DNA from: Mya arenaria
Taxonomy: Eukaryota > Mollusca > Bivalvia > Myida > Myidae
NCBI RefSeq assembly: GCF_026914265.1
Contig: NC_069136.1
Span: 34,588,406-34,652,405, forward strand
Length of the DNA stretch: 64,000 bases
Reading direction: 5' to 3'
Shown here: positions 46,075 to 58,560 of the stretch, piece by piece
Layout of the letters: the number at the start of each line of letters is the position of its first letter
Position numbering within the stretch: position 1 is the stretch's first letter
Notes under the pieces: model-generated
Database searches by the model: none
Seen by the model: the letters and a program-made list of their open reading frames with translations, nothing else
What the model was told of the DNA's origin: nothing
Program-made: the position numbers and the translations under genes

Positions 46075-49000
46075 TCCCGGGACCACCCGCTGTCAATGTG
46101 AGTGTAATACAGACTGCGCTACCGAGCCGTGAACACACCTTCATAACAACTGGATAGTTAACGTATAGCCAGACCGGGGCTCAATCCCGGGACCAACCAC
46201 TGTCAAGGTGAGTGTAATACAGACTGCGCTACCGAGCCGTGAACACACTTTAATAACACCTGGATAGGTAACGTATAGACAGACCGGGGCTCAATCCCGC
46301 AACCACCCACTGTCAAGGTGAGTGTAATACAGACTGCAGTACCGAGCCGTGAACACACCTTCATAACACCTGGATAGGTAACGTTTAGCCAGACCGTGGC
46401 TCAATCCAGGGACCACCCGCTGTCAAGGTGAGTGTAATACAGACTGCGCTACCCAGCCGTGAACACACCTTCATAACACCTGGATAGGTAACGTATAGCC
46501 AGACCGGGGCTCAATCCCGGGACCACCCGCTGTCAAGGTGAGTGTTATACAGACTGCGCTACCGAGTCGCGTACCCACCTTCATAACCCCTGGATAGGTA
46601 ACGTATAGCCAGACCGGTGCTCAATCCCGGGACCAACCACTGTCAAGGTGAGTGTAATACAGACTGCGCTACCGAGCCGCGTACACACCTTCATAACACC
46701 TGGATAGGTAACGTATAGCCAGACCGGGGCTTAATCCCGGGACCACCCACTGTCAAGGTGAGTGTAATAGAGACTACGCTACCGAGCCGTGAACACACCT
46801 TCATAACACCTGGATAGGTAACGTTTAGCCAGACCGGGGCTTAATCCCGGGACCACCCGCTGTCAAGGTGAGTGTAATACAGACTGCGCTACCGAGCCGT
46901 GAACACACCTTCATAACACCTGGATAGGTAACGTTTAGCCAGACCGGGGCTCAATCCCGGAACCACCCGCTGTCAAGGTGAGTGTAATACAGACTACGCT
47001 ACCGAGCCGTTATCACACCTTCATAACACCTGGATAGGTAACGTTTAGCCAGACCGGGGCTCAATCCCGGAACCACCCGCTGTCAAGGTGAGTGTAATAC
47101 AGACTGCAGTACCGAGCCGTGATCACACCTTCATAACACCTGGATAGGTAACGTTTAGCCAGACCGGGGCTCAATCCCGGAACCACCCGCTGTCAAGGTG
47201 AGTGTAATACAAACTGCAGTACCGAGCCGTGATCACACCTTCATAACACCTGGATAGGTAACGTTTAGCCAGACCGGGGCTCAATCCCGGAACCACCCGC
47301 TGTCAAGGTGAGTGTAATACAGACTGCAGTACCGAGCCGTGAACACACCTTCATAACAACTGGATAGGTAACGTATAGTCAGACCGGGGCTCAATCCCGG
47401 GACCACCCACTGTCAAGGTGAGTGTAATACAGACTGCACTACCGAGCCATGAACACACCTTCATAACAACTGGATAGTTAACGTATAGCCAGACCGGGGC
47501 TCAATCCCGGAACCACCCGCTGTCAAGGTGAGTGTAATACAGACTGCAGTACCGAGCCGTGAACACACCTTCATAACAACTGGATAGGTAACGTATAGTC
47601 AGACCGGGGCTCAATCCCGGGACCACCCACTGTCAAGGTGAGTGTAATACAGACTGCACTACCGAGCCATGAACACACCTTCATAACAACTGGATAGTTA
47701 ACGTATAGCCAGACCGGGGCTCAATCCCGGGACCACCCACTGTCAAGGTGAGTGTAATACAGACTGCGCTACACAGCCGTGAACACACCTTCATAACACC
47801 TGTATAGGTAACGTATAGCCAGACCGGGGCTCAATCCCGGGACCACCCGCTGTCAAGGTGAGGGTAATACAGACTGCACTACCGAGCTGTGAACACACCT
47901 TCATAACACCTGGAAAGGAAATATTACACAGACCAGGGTTCTATCCAGGGACAACCCGCTGTCAAGGTGAGTGTAATACAGACTGCGCTACCGAGCCGTG
48001 AACACACCTTCATAAAACCTGGATAGGTAGCGTATAGCCAGACCGGGGCTCTATCCCGGGACAACCCGCTGTCAAGGTGAGGGTAATACAGACTGCACTA
48101 CCGAGCTGTGAACACACCTTCATAACACCTGGAAAGGAAATATTACACAGACCAGGGTTCTATCCAGGGACCACCCGCTGTCAAGGTGAGTGTAATACAG
48201 ACTGCGCTACCGAGCCGTGAACACACTTTAATAACACCTGGATAGGTAACGTATAGACAGACCGGGGCTCTATCCCGGGACCACCCGCTGTCAAGGTGAG
48301 TGTAATACAGACTGCGCTACCGAGCCATGAACACACTTTAATAACACCTGGATAGGTAACGTATAGACAGACCGGGGCTTTATCCCGGGACCACCCGCTG
48401 TCAAGGTGAGTGTAATACAGACTGCAATATCGAGCCGTGAACACACCTTCATAACACCTGGATAGGTAACGTTTAGCCAGACCGGGCCTCAATCCAGGGA
48501 CCACCCGCTGTCACGGTGAGTGTAATACAGACTGCGCTAACCGAGCCGTGAACACACCTTCATAACAACTGGATAGTTAACGTATAGCTGGACCGGGGCT
48601 CAATCCCGGGACCATCCACTGTCAAGGTGAGTGTAATACAGACTGCGCTACCGAGCCGTGAACACACCTTCATAACAACTGGATAGTTAACGTATAGCTG
48701 GACCGGGGCTCAATCCCGGGACCATCCACTGTCAAGGTGAGTGTAATACAGACTGCGCTACCAAGCCGTGAACACACCTTCATAACACCTGGATAGGTAA
48801 CGTATAGCCAGACCGGGGCTCAATCCCGGGACCACCCACTGTCAAGGTGAGTGTAATACAGACTGCGCTACCGAGCCGTGAACACACCTTCATAACACCT
48901 GGATAGTTAACGTATAGCCAGACCGGGGCTCAATCCCGGGACCACCCGCTGTCAAGGTGAGTGTAATACAAACTGCGCTACAACCCCGTGAACACACCTT

Positions 49001-50885
49001 CATAACACCTGGATAGGTAACGTATAGACAGACCGGGGCTCAATCCAGGGACCACCCGCTGTCAAGGTGAGTGTAATACAAACTGCGCTACCGAGCCGTG
49101 AACACACCTTCATAACACCTGGATAGGTAACGTATAGACAGACAGGGGCTCAATCCCGGGACCACCCGCTGTCAAGGTGAGTGTAATACAGACTGCGCTA
49201 CCGAGCCGTGAACACACCTTCATAACACCTGTATAGGTAACGTGTAGACAGACCGGGGCTCAATCCCGGGACCACCCGCTGTCAAGGTGAGTGTAATACA
49301 GACTGCAGTACCGAGCCGTGAACACACCTTCATAACACCTGTATAGGTAACGTTTAGCCAGACCGGGGCTCAATCCCGGGACCACCCGCTGTCAATGTGA
49401 GTGTGATACAGACTGCAGTACCGAGCCGTGAACACACCTTCATAACACCTGGATAGGTAACGTTTAGCCAGACCGGGGCTTAAACCCGGGACCACCCGCT
49501 GTCAAGGTGAGTGTAATACAGACTTCACTACCGAGCCGTGAACACACCTTCATAACACCTGAATATGTAACGTATAGCCAGACCGGGGCTCAATCCCGGG
49601 ACCACCCGCTGCCAAGGTGAGTGTAATACAGACTTCACTACCGAGCCGTGAACACACCTTCATAACCCCCGGATAGGTAACGTATAGCCAGACCGGGGCT
49701 CAATCCCGGGACCACCCACTGTCAAGGTGAGTGTAATACAGACTGCAGTACCGAGCCATGAACACACCTTCATGACACCTGGATAGTTAACGTATAGTAA
49801 AACCGAGGCACAATCCAGGGACCTCCCGCTGTCAAGGTAAGTGTAATACCGACTATGCTATCGAGCCGTGAACACACCTTCATAACACCTGGATAGGTAA
49901 CTTATAGTCAGACCGGGGCTCAATCCCGGAACCACCCACTGTCAAGGTTAGTGTAATACAGACTGAGCTACCGAGCCGTGAACACACCTTTATAACACCT
50001 GGATAGGTAACGTATAGCCAGACCGGGGCTCAATCCCGGGACCACCCGCTCTCAAGGTGAGTGTAATACAGACTGCGCTACCGAGCCGTGAACACACCTT
50101 CATAACACCTGAATAGCTAACGTATAGCCAGATAGGGGCTCAATCCCGGGACCACCCGCTCTCAAGGTTAGTGTAATACAGATTGCACTACCGAGCCGTG
50201 AACACACCTTCATAACACCTGATAAGGTAACGTTTAGCCAGACCGGGACTCAATCCCGGGAACCACCCGCTGTCAAGGTGAGTATAATACAGACTATGCT
50301 ACCGAGCCGCGTACACGCCTTCATAACACCTGGATATGTAACGAATAGTGATACTGGGCCTCAATCCCGGGACCACCCGCTGTCAAGGTGAGTGTAATAC
50401 AGACTGCGCTACCGAGCCGCGTACACACCTTCATAATACCTGGATAGGTAACGTATAGCCAGACCGGGGCTCAATCCCGGGACCACCCGCTGTCAAGGTG
50501 AGTGTAATACAGACTGCGCTACCGAGCCGTGAACACACCTTCATAACACCTGGATAGGTAACGTTTAGCCAGACCGGGGCTCAATCCCGGGACCACCCGC
50601 TGTCAAGGTGAGTGTAATACAGACTGCACTACCGAGCCATGAACACACCTTCATAACACCTGGATATGTAACGTTTAGCCAGACCGGGACTCAATCCCGG
50701 GAACCACCCGCTGTCAAGGTGAGTGTAATACAGGCTTCACTACCGAGCCGTGAGCACACCTTCATAACACCTGGATAGTTAACGTATAGCCAGACCGGGG
50801 CTCAATCCCGGGACCACCCGCTGTCAAGGTGAGTGTAATACAGACTGCGCTACCGAGCCATGAACACTCCTTCATAAGACCTGTA
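46075..50885. repeat. 109-bp satellite, block II, about 44 units
   Basis: Same unit as block I, highly homogeneous. Neighbouring unit variants repeat as pairs or longer runs (for example 47340-47560 against 47560-47770), so higher-order amplification has occurred. The end of block II matches the end of block I over many units (compare 44131-45260 with 49750-50880), suggesting that block I plus S1 was copied or exchanged with block II plus S2. Confidence 0.97.
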
Positions 50886-52296
50886 TAGGTAACATTACCC
50901 TGACAATCTAATTACCGCCTTGAACCGAAATTGTTTCACTTCCGGAAAAGGTACCTCAATAATTTTAATGAAAATAATAGTGCGACGAACCAAGCATGTC
51001 CAAAAAATTACCCGTTAATGCGTTGTGTCCATTCGGAACTCCTCGCCCATTTTCCATCGAAAAAATCCTCGGATGTATGCCGGTTCATCAGAAGAAGTCG
51101 TTCGTATTTTTATATTCAATAATATATATAATGATCATATTTATACTAGTGTTGATTAATTTTTGTGTGTTAACATGTATGCTATATATCTTAGTTTAAA
51201 TTGATTGTCAGTGAAGTGTATTATTGCATAAATAATCAAGATTCCCAAGAGTAAAGTCATTCAGTTTAACTGCTAATTTGAAATTACTACGCGCTCTATT
51301 ACAGCGTAGTTAAAATGTAAAGGTGTCTGACATTGCAAATCGTCCATATACATCCGAGGTGGCTTTCGATGGAAAACGGCCTAGGAGTTCCGAATGCGCT
51401 TTTTTCATGTTGTCCCGATCAATCTGTATCTGACTTACCGCCAACAATGCACGTAGCTCACAGTGTGCCTTGAAGACTTTGTATCGAGATTAAAACATTG
51501 TTTTAAGTTTATTTTTTTTTCATTTTAGGAGATTTCAAATTTCGTGTTAGATTGAAATAACATCTTTACTGACTGAATTCATTAATGAAATGACTCTTGA
51601 AAACGTCTGACATTTGGAAAAAAATAGTATCTCCAGCAAGAGGTGGGGGGGGGGGGAGGCTGCATAAACTCGATATGAGTCATAACTTTTCTTATTGATA
51701 CGCATAAATTAACTTCCTCTTTATAAGTGAACATGTCAACATCTTTTCCTTATCTATGGTTTTCTCTTTCAATAGGTTTTAACTCGCGAACAAAGCTGTT
51801 ATTGGAGTTAAAATGTGATTAAAAAAATCATATATCGGAAATCCACGCCCTCTCATTTATATAAAGGGTCATTAAGAAAACTAAAAACACCAGCAATTTC
51901 ATTGCTTTTATGGATTTAAAAAAAACTTTTTGGTTCAGTTTTTTTAACCACTATTCTATTTGGTAAATCGAACATTATAAGATTTTATTTTTTAAAAAGG
52001 TGCAAACTATGGGTTGATACAATTTTATCTTCTTATTTTAGAATAATTTTGGCACAGCTCAAAGAAGTATGTGCCTTAATAACTGTTATTTTTTTATAAA
52101 TAGCTACGTGGCCACATACTCCGCAGTGAAAATTGGGTCAAAATTTCGATTATAGCTTGTATCTGTACCTAAACAGTATGCAATTTCTTTTGAATCATTA
52201 AATTCAAATCAGTTTAATACGATAATGCATTAAAATTATAAAAAAACACACTTTTTTCATCAATCAGTATTGTGCGCCTTTAATATTGAGACATAA

Positions 52297-52463
52297 ACAG
52301 TCGAAACCGGCTATGTCGAACTCACTTTGATTGTCGATTTTTCTAAAAAAAATAAAATCGGAAGAGTTGAGTTTAGTTAGACAAGTTTTAGTCATATCGA
52401 ATATTCGATATCTCGAAGTATTCCCTGCGTCTCAACGACTTCGACATAGCGAGTTTTGACTGT
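52297..52463. mobile_element. Pogo-like MITE (Tc1/mariner type), copy 1
   Basis: The ends ACAGTCGAAACCGGCTATGT and (inverted) ACAGTCAAAACTCGCTATGT with internal TCGAATATTCGATATCTCG resemble pogo-type MITE ends, next to TA dinucleotides. 167 bp, non-coding. Confidence 0.7.
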
Positions 52464-52916
52464 ATATACTGTATTGCAGTATCGTAGCTGCCGTTACACA
52501 CAATACGCCCGTACGTACAATTCATCTCACAGTAAGATGAATGTTTTTCTTATTATAAATTAGGGTTTACATAAATCTTTATAATTATGCTACTATGTAA
52601 ACTAATCAGTATTGTTTTATCAAACGATTCACTTCGCATCCCAACTCTAGTATAGGAGATATATTTGGAAAGAATCTTAAAGAAAGATTAAATTAACAAA
52701 TGCATTATCTCATATCTTTAACAGGGCTACATTTTTCAATTGAATCCTGACAAAAATATATTTTTTTGAGATAATTATACAGCAATTTTCTTTTGTCGTT
52801 AATCAAGATAAACCAGATAATTATGAATGTTCATTTTGAGTATCTTGACACGGTATTACTGTGGTATCATTTCAAATGGTTGGAAAGGTAGAGGAAAATG
52901 TGTTAAACGTAAATCA

Positions 52917-52917
52917 T

Positions 52918-52967
<50 letters not shown>

Positions 52968-53035
52968 CCAGCACCAGCAGCAGCAGCTGCAGCAGCAGTA
53001 GTAACATTAGTAGCTGCAGTAGATCAGTAGCAGAA
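52917..53035. repeat. (ATC)n(AGC)n compound microsatellite, copy 1
   Basis: ATC triplets followed by AGC/ACC triplets. The poly-S/poly-A frame across it is an artefact. The ATC run is longer in the equivalent array at 60583-60700. Confidence 0.95.
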
Positions 53036-53164
53036 GCAGTAGCAACACCACCAACACTACAACTACTACCACCACTACAAACACTCTTGTGGTGGGATTT
53101 TCATATTTTCATTTAAGCTCTGACCTTGTCACTCATATATGTCTATATACAACTTAAGTTATCG

Positions 53165-53215
53165 ATTTCCTTCGACTATTACATTTCCACATTGAAGCAT
53201 TGACTATGGCATTTC
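53165..53215. repeat. Remnant of the 28-bp satellite beside TRIM-like gene 3
   Basis: TTACATTTCCACATTGAAGC and TTGACTATGGCATTTCGACG are about two units of the array at 13545-14775. The same remnant is at 60848-60895. Confidence 0.75.
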
Positions 53216-53574
53216 GACGTTAGGGACATAATTGTTTCATGATCAGCTCCCTCGAATGAGACTGTACATATTGAATGTACGTACAAGTATATTGACACCA
53301 AATGGAGACGTAAATCGCAATACGAGGAAATAATTCCATCAACATTTACAATATTTTTTTCAATAGCTTCCATAACAAACTTCTAAATATTCTAAGGTAC
53401 ACTAAATTAATCGATATACATCTCACAAGCAATAATGTCAATAAAGTGACTATTTAGAACAAACAGACTGTTTTTAAAAAAGGCAAGGAATAATAATAAC
53501 GTGAAGCAAGAAGAAAAATAACTGGCGGGAAAATTTACAGTTACAGTAGTAGAATTTAGGATTGAGCTCAGAAA

Positions 53575-54400
53575 TTTATCAGGAAAAAACACAAGAGGTT
53601 TTAGGAGTAAAAACATTAGCTTATCAGGAGTAAAATCAGGAGCTTATCAAGAGTGAAATGAGAAGCTTATCAGGAGTAAAATCAGAAGCTTAACTGCAAT
53701 AAAATCAGGAGTTTATGAGGAGTGCAATCAGGAGCTTATCATGAGTAAAATTAGGAGCTTGACAGGAGTAAAATCAGGAGCTTAACATGATTAAAATCAG
53801 GAGCTTAACAGGAATACAATTAGGAGCTTATCAGGAGTAAAATAAAAAGCTTATCAGGAGAAAAGCATTAGTTTGTCAGGAGTAAAATCAGGAGCTTATC
53901 AGGAGTGAAATCAGGAGCCTAACATGACAAAAATCAGGAGCTTAACAGGAGTGAAATTAGGAGCTTAACAGGAGTAAAATAAGAAGCTTAACAGGATTGC
54001 GATCAGAAACTTAACAGGATTGAAATCAAGAGCTTAACAGCAGTGAAATCAGGAGCTTAGTATGAGAAAATCAGGAGCTTAACAGGAGTAAATCAGGAGC
54101 TTAACAGGAGTGAAACAGGAGCTTTTTAGGAGTTAAATCTGGAGCTTAACAGGTGTAAATCAGGAGCTTAACAGCAGTAAATCAGGAGCTTAACAGCAGT
54201 GAAACAGGAGCTTTTTAGGAGTTAAATCTGGAGCTTAACATGATTGAAATCATGAGTTTAACAGGAGTGAAATCAGAACCTTAACAGGAGTGAAATCAAG
54301 AGCTTTACAGCAGTGAAATCAGAAGCTTATTAGGAGTAAAATCAGGAGCTTATAAGGGGTACAATCACGTGCTTAACAAGAGTGAAATCATGAGTTATAG
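53575..54400. repeat. 23-bp minisatellite, about 36 units
   Basis: AGGAGTAAAATCAGGAGCTT plus AAC/ATC units with variant runs (CAGGAGCTTTTTAGGAG). It lies about 640 bp beyond the stop of the gene at 55037-56818. Confidence 0.95.
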
Positions 54401-55036
54401 ATTCAAAGTTAATTGTATAGGCTAAGAGTATTGAAATGTGCAAAACTGTTAAATGAATTATATAAAATATATCATATGACATGACATTATAATTATTAGC
54501 ATAATAACCTGGAATTCAACCATAAGTCATGCAATCACTACCATGGTGATTGAAATGATACACGAACGGGAAGCGCGAGTTTAATATAATTTAAGTAGCA
54601 AAATCAGCATCCTGAACGACTCGCACCTGAAAACTGATAGTATACTTATACATGCAATACAATAATACACAACAGTTGAATAATATTTATTTCTATTGAG
54701 GACATGTATTTTGATTTTTAATGTTTCTCTTACACTTCAGTAAATACAATAGTATAATTCTGGAAGGCGTTTCATTAAGAATGTTAGGAATTGTGTTCGA
54801 ATCTGAGTGCGATAGTTTTTCCTAGATGTGTTTCATCATTATTAAATCAATTATATTCAGAAACATATTTATCTTATAAACATATAAAAAAAGACCAATA
54901 ATGGTCGTTGATTAAAAAATACATTGTACAACTACAAGAATCATATTTACAAAATATATAAATATAAATATATTTACTTTTAAAATAGAAAATACTTAAC
55001 ACTTGTATCTATATCCGATCTTAACAAAAAATACTT

Positions 55037-56818
55037 TTATTGTATTATTTTAAACAGTTTAAGTTCTTTCACGCCTTTTGCACAATTTACCATGGCCATT
55101 CTCGAGCCATCCCTGGAGACGGCAACGGCATACGGACCATCCATGTGGACGTCACATGACGCCAATATGTCCCCGTCGGGTGATAACTGGATGACGGAGT
55201 TTGTTTTCCCACTGCAAACAAATACGGATTCATCTGGGTCAGCACAGGCGCCTTTCGGTTCTCGTATACGGCAATCGTTTACCTCGCTGCTCTTGCCGGT
55301 CGCCGTGTTGTACATATAAACGGTGTGAGCATGCCTGTCAGTAAGGACAAGAACATCCCGGGATGGTATGTAGGTACAGTTACTTTCACCACGCTTATAC
55401 GTCTTTCCAGGAAACTTCATGTTATCAAAGTCGCTCTCCTTACCGTCCACGTCGATCTTCCTGGCAGGCCGCGGGTCGCCAGAAGTGCTCACCACGAACG
55501 TGCGATCGTTCAGGGGACAGATGGAGTAGCAGTTGGTGGACGGGGTCAGCGTCTTCATCAGCGTGATCGTGTTGTCAACGCCAACTGTCAGCAGGCATAT
55601 GATTCGGCCATTTAAGGTTACTGCTATATTGCAGTCAGAGTAAGAAGTTACGTCCCTAGGATATGTCTTATATTTATAAGATTTGCCAAACCTCTTCAGT
55701 GATTCACTCAAGATAGAACATTTACAGTTCTTGCTATCAACGGCGACTATCCTCCCATCCGGCAGGAAGTCAAGCCCAGTAACAAACGGCTCCTCCTTGT
55801 CGTCTTCTGCCTTTACGAGCTCCATGGTTTTCAACAGCTCCAGACTCACAGGCCTTTGTTGGTTTGTTTGTTTACCATCTGTAGAGCTTTTTGCTGTCTT
55901 AATTACTTTGTCTTCATTTAATGATTGTGATTTGAGCTCTTGTGTTTTATTTAATGAGAATAATGCGACATCAGTGTTTTTTATCTTTAAAATGTTTTCG
56001 TTGATTCTTAGTTCCGCTTTGACGGTGTAATCATTCTTCAACAAAGTGTTCAGTGTTTGTGATGCCTTGTCATGCGTCCTTTTGAGAATGTGGTTTAGAA
56101 TAAATATTTCCGTTTCCGTTCCATTCTCGCGAACGCTATCTGACATTGCCAAGTGCGTGTCAAGTTCTTTCTTCAGGTTTTCAGCCGCATTTCTCCTCGT
56201 ATTTAGACGTTCGTTATCCTGTGTGTTATGGTCAGTCATTTCGCTGACAATTCGCGCCTTGGCTTCCTCAATTTTCTTTAATAAGTCTTCCTTGTAGATG
56301 TCAATTTGTTTTACGATTTCGTCCACTCGCGAAACGTTGTTCAATTGATCCTCCTCGCATTTCTTGATAACATCTGAGGCAGTAATAATGGATGCACGTA
56401 TCTTTTCCCTTTCATCATCTTTCACATTCTTAGCCACCTTCGCTATTTCTTGGATATTGTCGCACCTACGATGATTAGAAAATGCACATATTTCACAACA
56501 CAAATTCTCATGGTCTTCACAGTGAAACATGAACACACGTTTATGTTCGCAACACTGATCCAGTCCCTTCATATCGAATTCTGCCTTGTCACAGGCTTCT
56601 TTGGCAGCCACGATTTCATGTCCATCTACGTTTTTCATGTGCACCTTGTGAACATCACAGCAGTCACCGCACATATACATTTTGCACGTATTACAAAACA
56701 ACGAAGCCACCTCTGACCTGTCCCGGTGACGACAAGGTTCACACTTGCTCCCGAACCTTCCACCGACGGCGTCACTACCACATTCCTGCGGATTATCTTC
56801 AATTCCTCCGTTAGTCAT
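55037..56818 (-). CDS. RING-less TRIM-like protein, 593 residues, intact (copy 3)
   Basis: A single open exon with ATG in the context AAAACCATGA. B-box 1 at residues 26-60 (CEPCRHRDRSEVASLFCNTC), B-box 2 at 89-119 (CCEHKRVFMFHCEDHENLCC), coiled coil about 130-265, linker with SLNEDKVIKTAKSS, and a C-terminal beta-propeller (FLPDGRIVAVDSKNCKCSIL; DRHAHTVYMYNTATGKSSEV; LSPDGDILASC). It is about 20 residues longer than copy 2, mainly in the linker before the propeller. It probably acts in the cytoplasm as a multimerising scaffold, by family analogy. The partner copy at 62634 is almost identical; copy 1 at 15778-17192 is its dead relative. A MITE sits in its 5' flank 264 bp upstream of the ATG. 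Confidence 0.9.
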   Translation of the reverse strand: MTNGGIEDNPQECGSDAVGGRFGSKCEPCRHRDRSEVASLFCNTCKMYMCGDCCDVHKVHMKNVDGHEIVAAKEACDKAEFDMKGLDQCCEHKRVFMFHCEDHENLCCEICAFSNHRRCDNIQEIAKVAKNVKDDEREKIRASIITASDVIKKCEEDQLNNVSRVDEIVKQIDIYKEDLLKKIEEAKARIVSEMTDHNTQDNERLNTRRNAAENLKKELDTHLAMSDSVRENGTETEIFILNHILKRTHDKASQTLNTLLKNDYTVKAELRINENILKIKNTDVALFSLNKTQELKSQSLNEDKVIKTAKSSTDGKQTNQQRPVSLELLKTMELVKAEDDKEEPFVTGLDFLPDGRIVAVDSKNCKCSILSESLKRFGKSYKYKTYPRDVTSYSDCNIAVTLNGRIICLLTVGVDNTITLMKTLTPSTNCYSICPLNDRTFVVSTSGDPRPARKIDVDGKESDFDNMKFPGKTYKRGESNCTYIPSRDVLVLTDRHAHTVYMYNTATGKSSEVNDCRIREPKGACADPDESVFVCSGKTNSVIQLSPDGDILASCDVHMDGPYAVAVSRDGSRMAMVNCAKGVKELKLFKIIQ

Positions 56819-57029
56819 GGTTTTCTTGTTAAGTGTTTATCCTCTTTATGTATAAAACTTGTATAAATCTTCCGCACCTGTTCATCCGCTGTGAATATAC
56901 AAATATCAATCTACTTTCGTTTTAGTATAGTAAACTATGCATTCACCTTCAGGTAAAATATTATCAATCGAAAGACATCTAGTTTCGATTAAGATATGTT
57001 CACTGTGTAGCGACGTTGCATGTACATGT

Positions 57030-57046
57030 ACAGTGTTTATAAAGGT
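57030..57046 (-). promoter_or_regulatory. Candidate TATA-like core of TRIM-like gene 3
   Basis: The minus strand reads CCTTTATAAACACTG about 220 bp upstream of the ATG. The same word is conserved upstream of pseudogene copy 1. The MITE at 57082-57400 lies just beyond it and may separate it from distal elements. Confidence 0.3.
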
Positions 57047-57081
57047 CAGTTGTTAGTTATCGTTATTTTTCATGTAAGTTA

Positions 57082-57400
57082 TGCACCAGTCAACTGTAAC
57101 CACGGCGCCACAGGTCCGAGGAATAGCGGGGACTTATATTTACAGTCCAGCCAATCCCGGGTAAAACCCCTGCCCTGCGTGGACAAACTCCTGGTAAAAT
57201 CCCTGCCAAATGCCCCCGCACCCCGGGAAAATCCTAGGTAATACCCATTCCACTCATGTTTCGGCGCAAAAAAAACAAAACCACCACATTCACTCGGCAT
57301 TGAGGGGCCGGAAGGTAGAATTTAGACCCATTTCCCCCGCTATCCGCAGTATACAACCGAACCTGAGGGGGTGGGGGCGGGGTTACAATTGACTGGTGCA
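57082..57400. mobile_element. MITE, 319 bp, TIR TGCACCAGTCAA, TSD TTA
   Basis: The ends TGCACCAGTCAACTGTAACC and (inverted) TGCACCAGTCAATTGTAACC flank a GC-rich body, with TTA on both sides (57079-57081, 57401-57403). The paralogous flank of copy 1 at about 17420-17440 (CTGTACGTTAATATAATGAT) is the empty site with one TTA. A 3-bp TTA duplication fits PIF/Harbinger (Tourist-like) or Zator-type elements. Confidence 0.88.
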
Positions 57401-58044
57401 TTAATATATGATATATGGAATAAAAGGATCATTCTGACGTAAAATTGGACCTAATTGAACATTTACACTACATGTTTGTGTATAATGTGTTTATAAATTT
57501 GAAATATGTGAAGCCGAAGTCGGAACAGAGAATGAAAATCTTTATCAATTTAAGTAACGCAATTCAAAATTTAAATCGTGAATTTAATAACAACACAAAT
57601 TGCATAATCTTGCGAACGTGAACTATCTTTCACGACCCAATAAATATATTATATTCCTAACAAGACCTATAGAAAAAATAAAAAAAATATATATAAATTC
57701 TTTTTTGGGGGAAAGGTGAAGCTCAACTTAAAACGGATAAAACAACTGTTTAATCATACTCAAGCAGAGGCGGCTCCAGGGTTTAACGCTTAGGGGAGGC
57801 GGGGGTGGTGTAATGGATGCATACTTTGTCTTCTTATTGACATGAACAATTATCTTGTACTACTATTTCAGGGGTGTCGCGCACCGGGTGCAGCCCTCCA
57901 TCCCCTGCCGACTCCTATAATGCTAATGGCATTTTAATAGCACTCAAGAAGAACAAAAAAATAAAATAACGTATCTGTTCACTTTCGAAGCAGGACTGGG
58001 AATCTCACGCCAATTAAAGGCTTTGTCAGCACTATCGAATCACG

Positions 58045-58560
58045 ACCACCCGCTGTCAAGGTGAGTGTAATACAGACTGCTCTACCGAGCCGCGTACACA
58101 CCTTCATAACACCTGGATAGGTAACGTATAGCCAGACCGGGGCTCAATCCCGGGACCACCCGCTGTCAAGGTGAGTGTAATACAGACTGCGCTACCGAGC
58201 CGTGAACACACCTTCATAACACCTGGATAGGTAACGTTTAGCCAGACCGAGACTCAATCCCGGGACCACCCGCTGTCAAGGTGAGTGTAATACAGACTGC
58301 ACTACCGAGCCGTGAACACACCTTCATAACACCTGGATATGTAACGTTTAGCCAGACCGGGACTCAATCCCGGGAACCACCCGCTGTCAAGGTGAGTGTA
58401 ATACAGACTTCGCTACCGAGCCGTGAACACACCTTCATAACACCTGGATAGCTAACGTATAGCCAGACCGGGGCTCAATCCCGGGACCACCCGCTGTCAA
58501 GGTGAGTGTAATACAGACTGCGCTACCGAGCCATGAACACTCCTTTATAAGACCTGGATA
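58045..58560. repeat. 109-bp satellite, block III, about 5 units
   Basis: It begins mid-unit (CCACCCGCTGTCAAG) directly after a fragment of the 63-bp degenerate repeat (ATCGAATCACGA) and ends at the start of duplication unit 2, exactly as blocks I and II end. Confidence 0.95.

Larger units (their letters stand above)
50886..58044. other. Tandem segmental duplication, unit 1 (unit 2 from 58560)
   Basis: 50886 onward is nearly identical to 58560 onward at an offset of about 7,673 bp, falling to 7,597 bp at the TRIM-like genes owing to small indels in the arrays. Order in each: foldback, pogo-like MITE, ATC/AGC microsatellite, 28-bp remnant, 23-bp minisatellite, minus-strand TRIM-like gene. High identity including intergenic DNA means a recent event. 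Confidence 0.9.

Noticed and set aside
44025-50885. CRISPR-like or tRNA gene array
   Set aside because: Units are contiguous 109-bp satellite without spacers, the genome is eukaryotic, and the tRNA-like fold lacks paired acceptor stems.
52827-53030. Frame with poly-Ser/poly-Ala (again at 60496-60711)
   Set aside because: It runs over an ATC/AGC microsatellite and has no conserved sequence around it.
55325-55615. Plus-strand frames across TRIM-like genes (also 55683-56297, 62922-63891, 36737-37141)
   Set aside because: They are antisense shadows of the minus-strand coding sequence; conservation follows the minus-strand codons.
57020-57392. Frames over 57020-57392
   Set aside because: They overlap the TTA-flanked MITE and are not conserved outside it.
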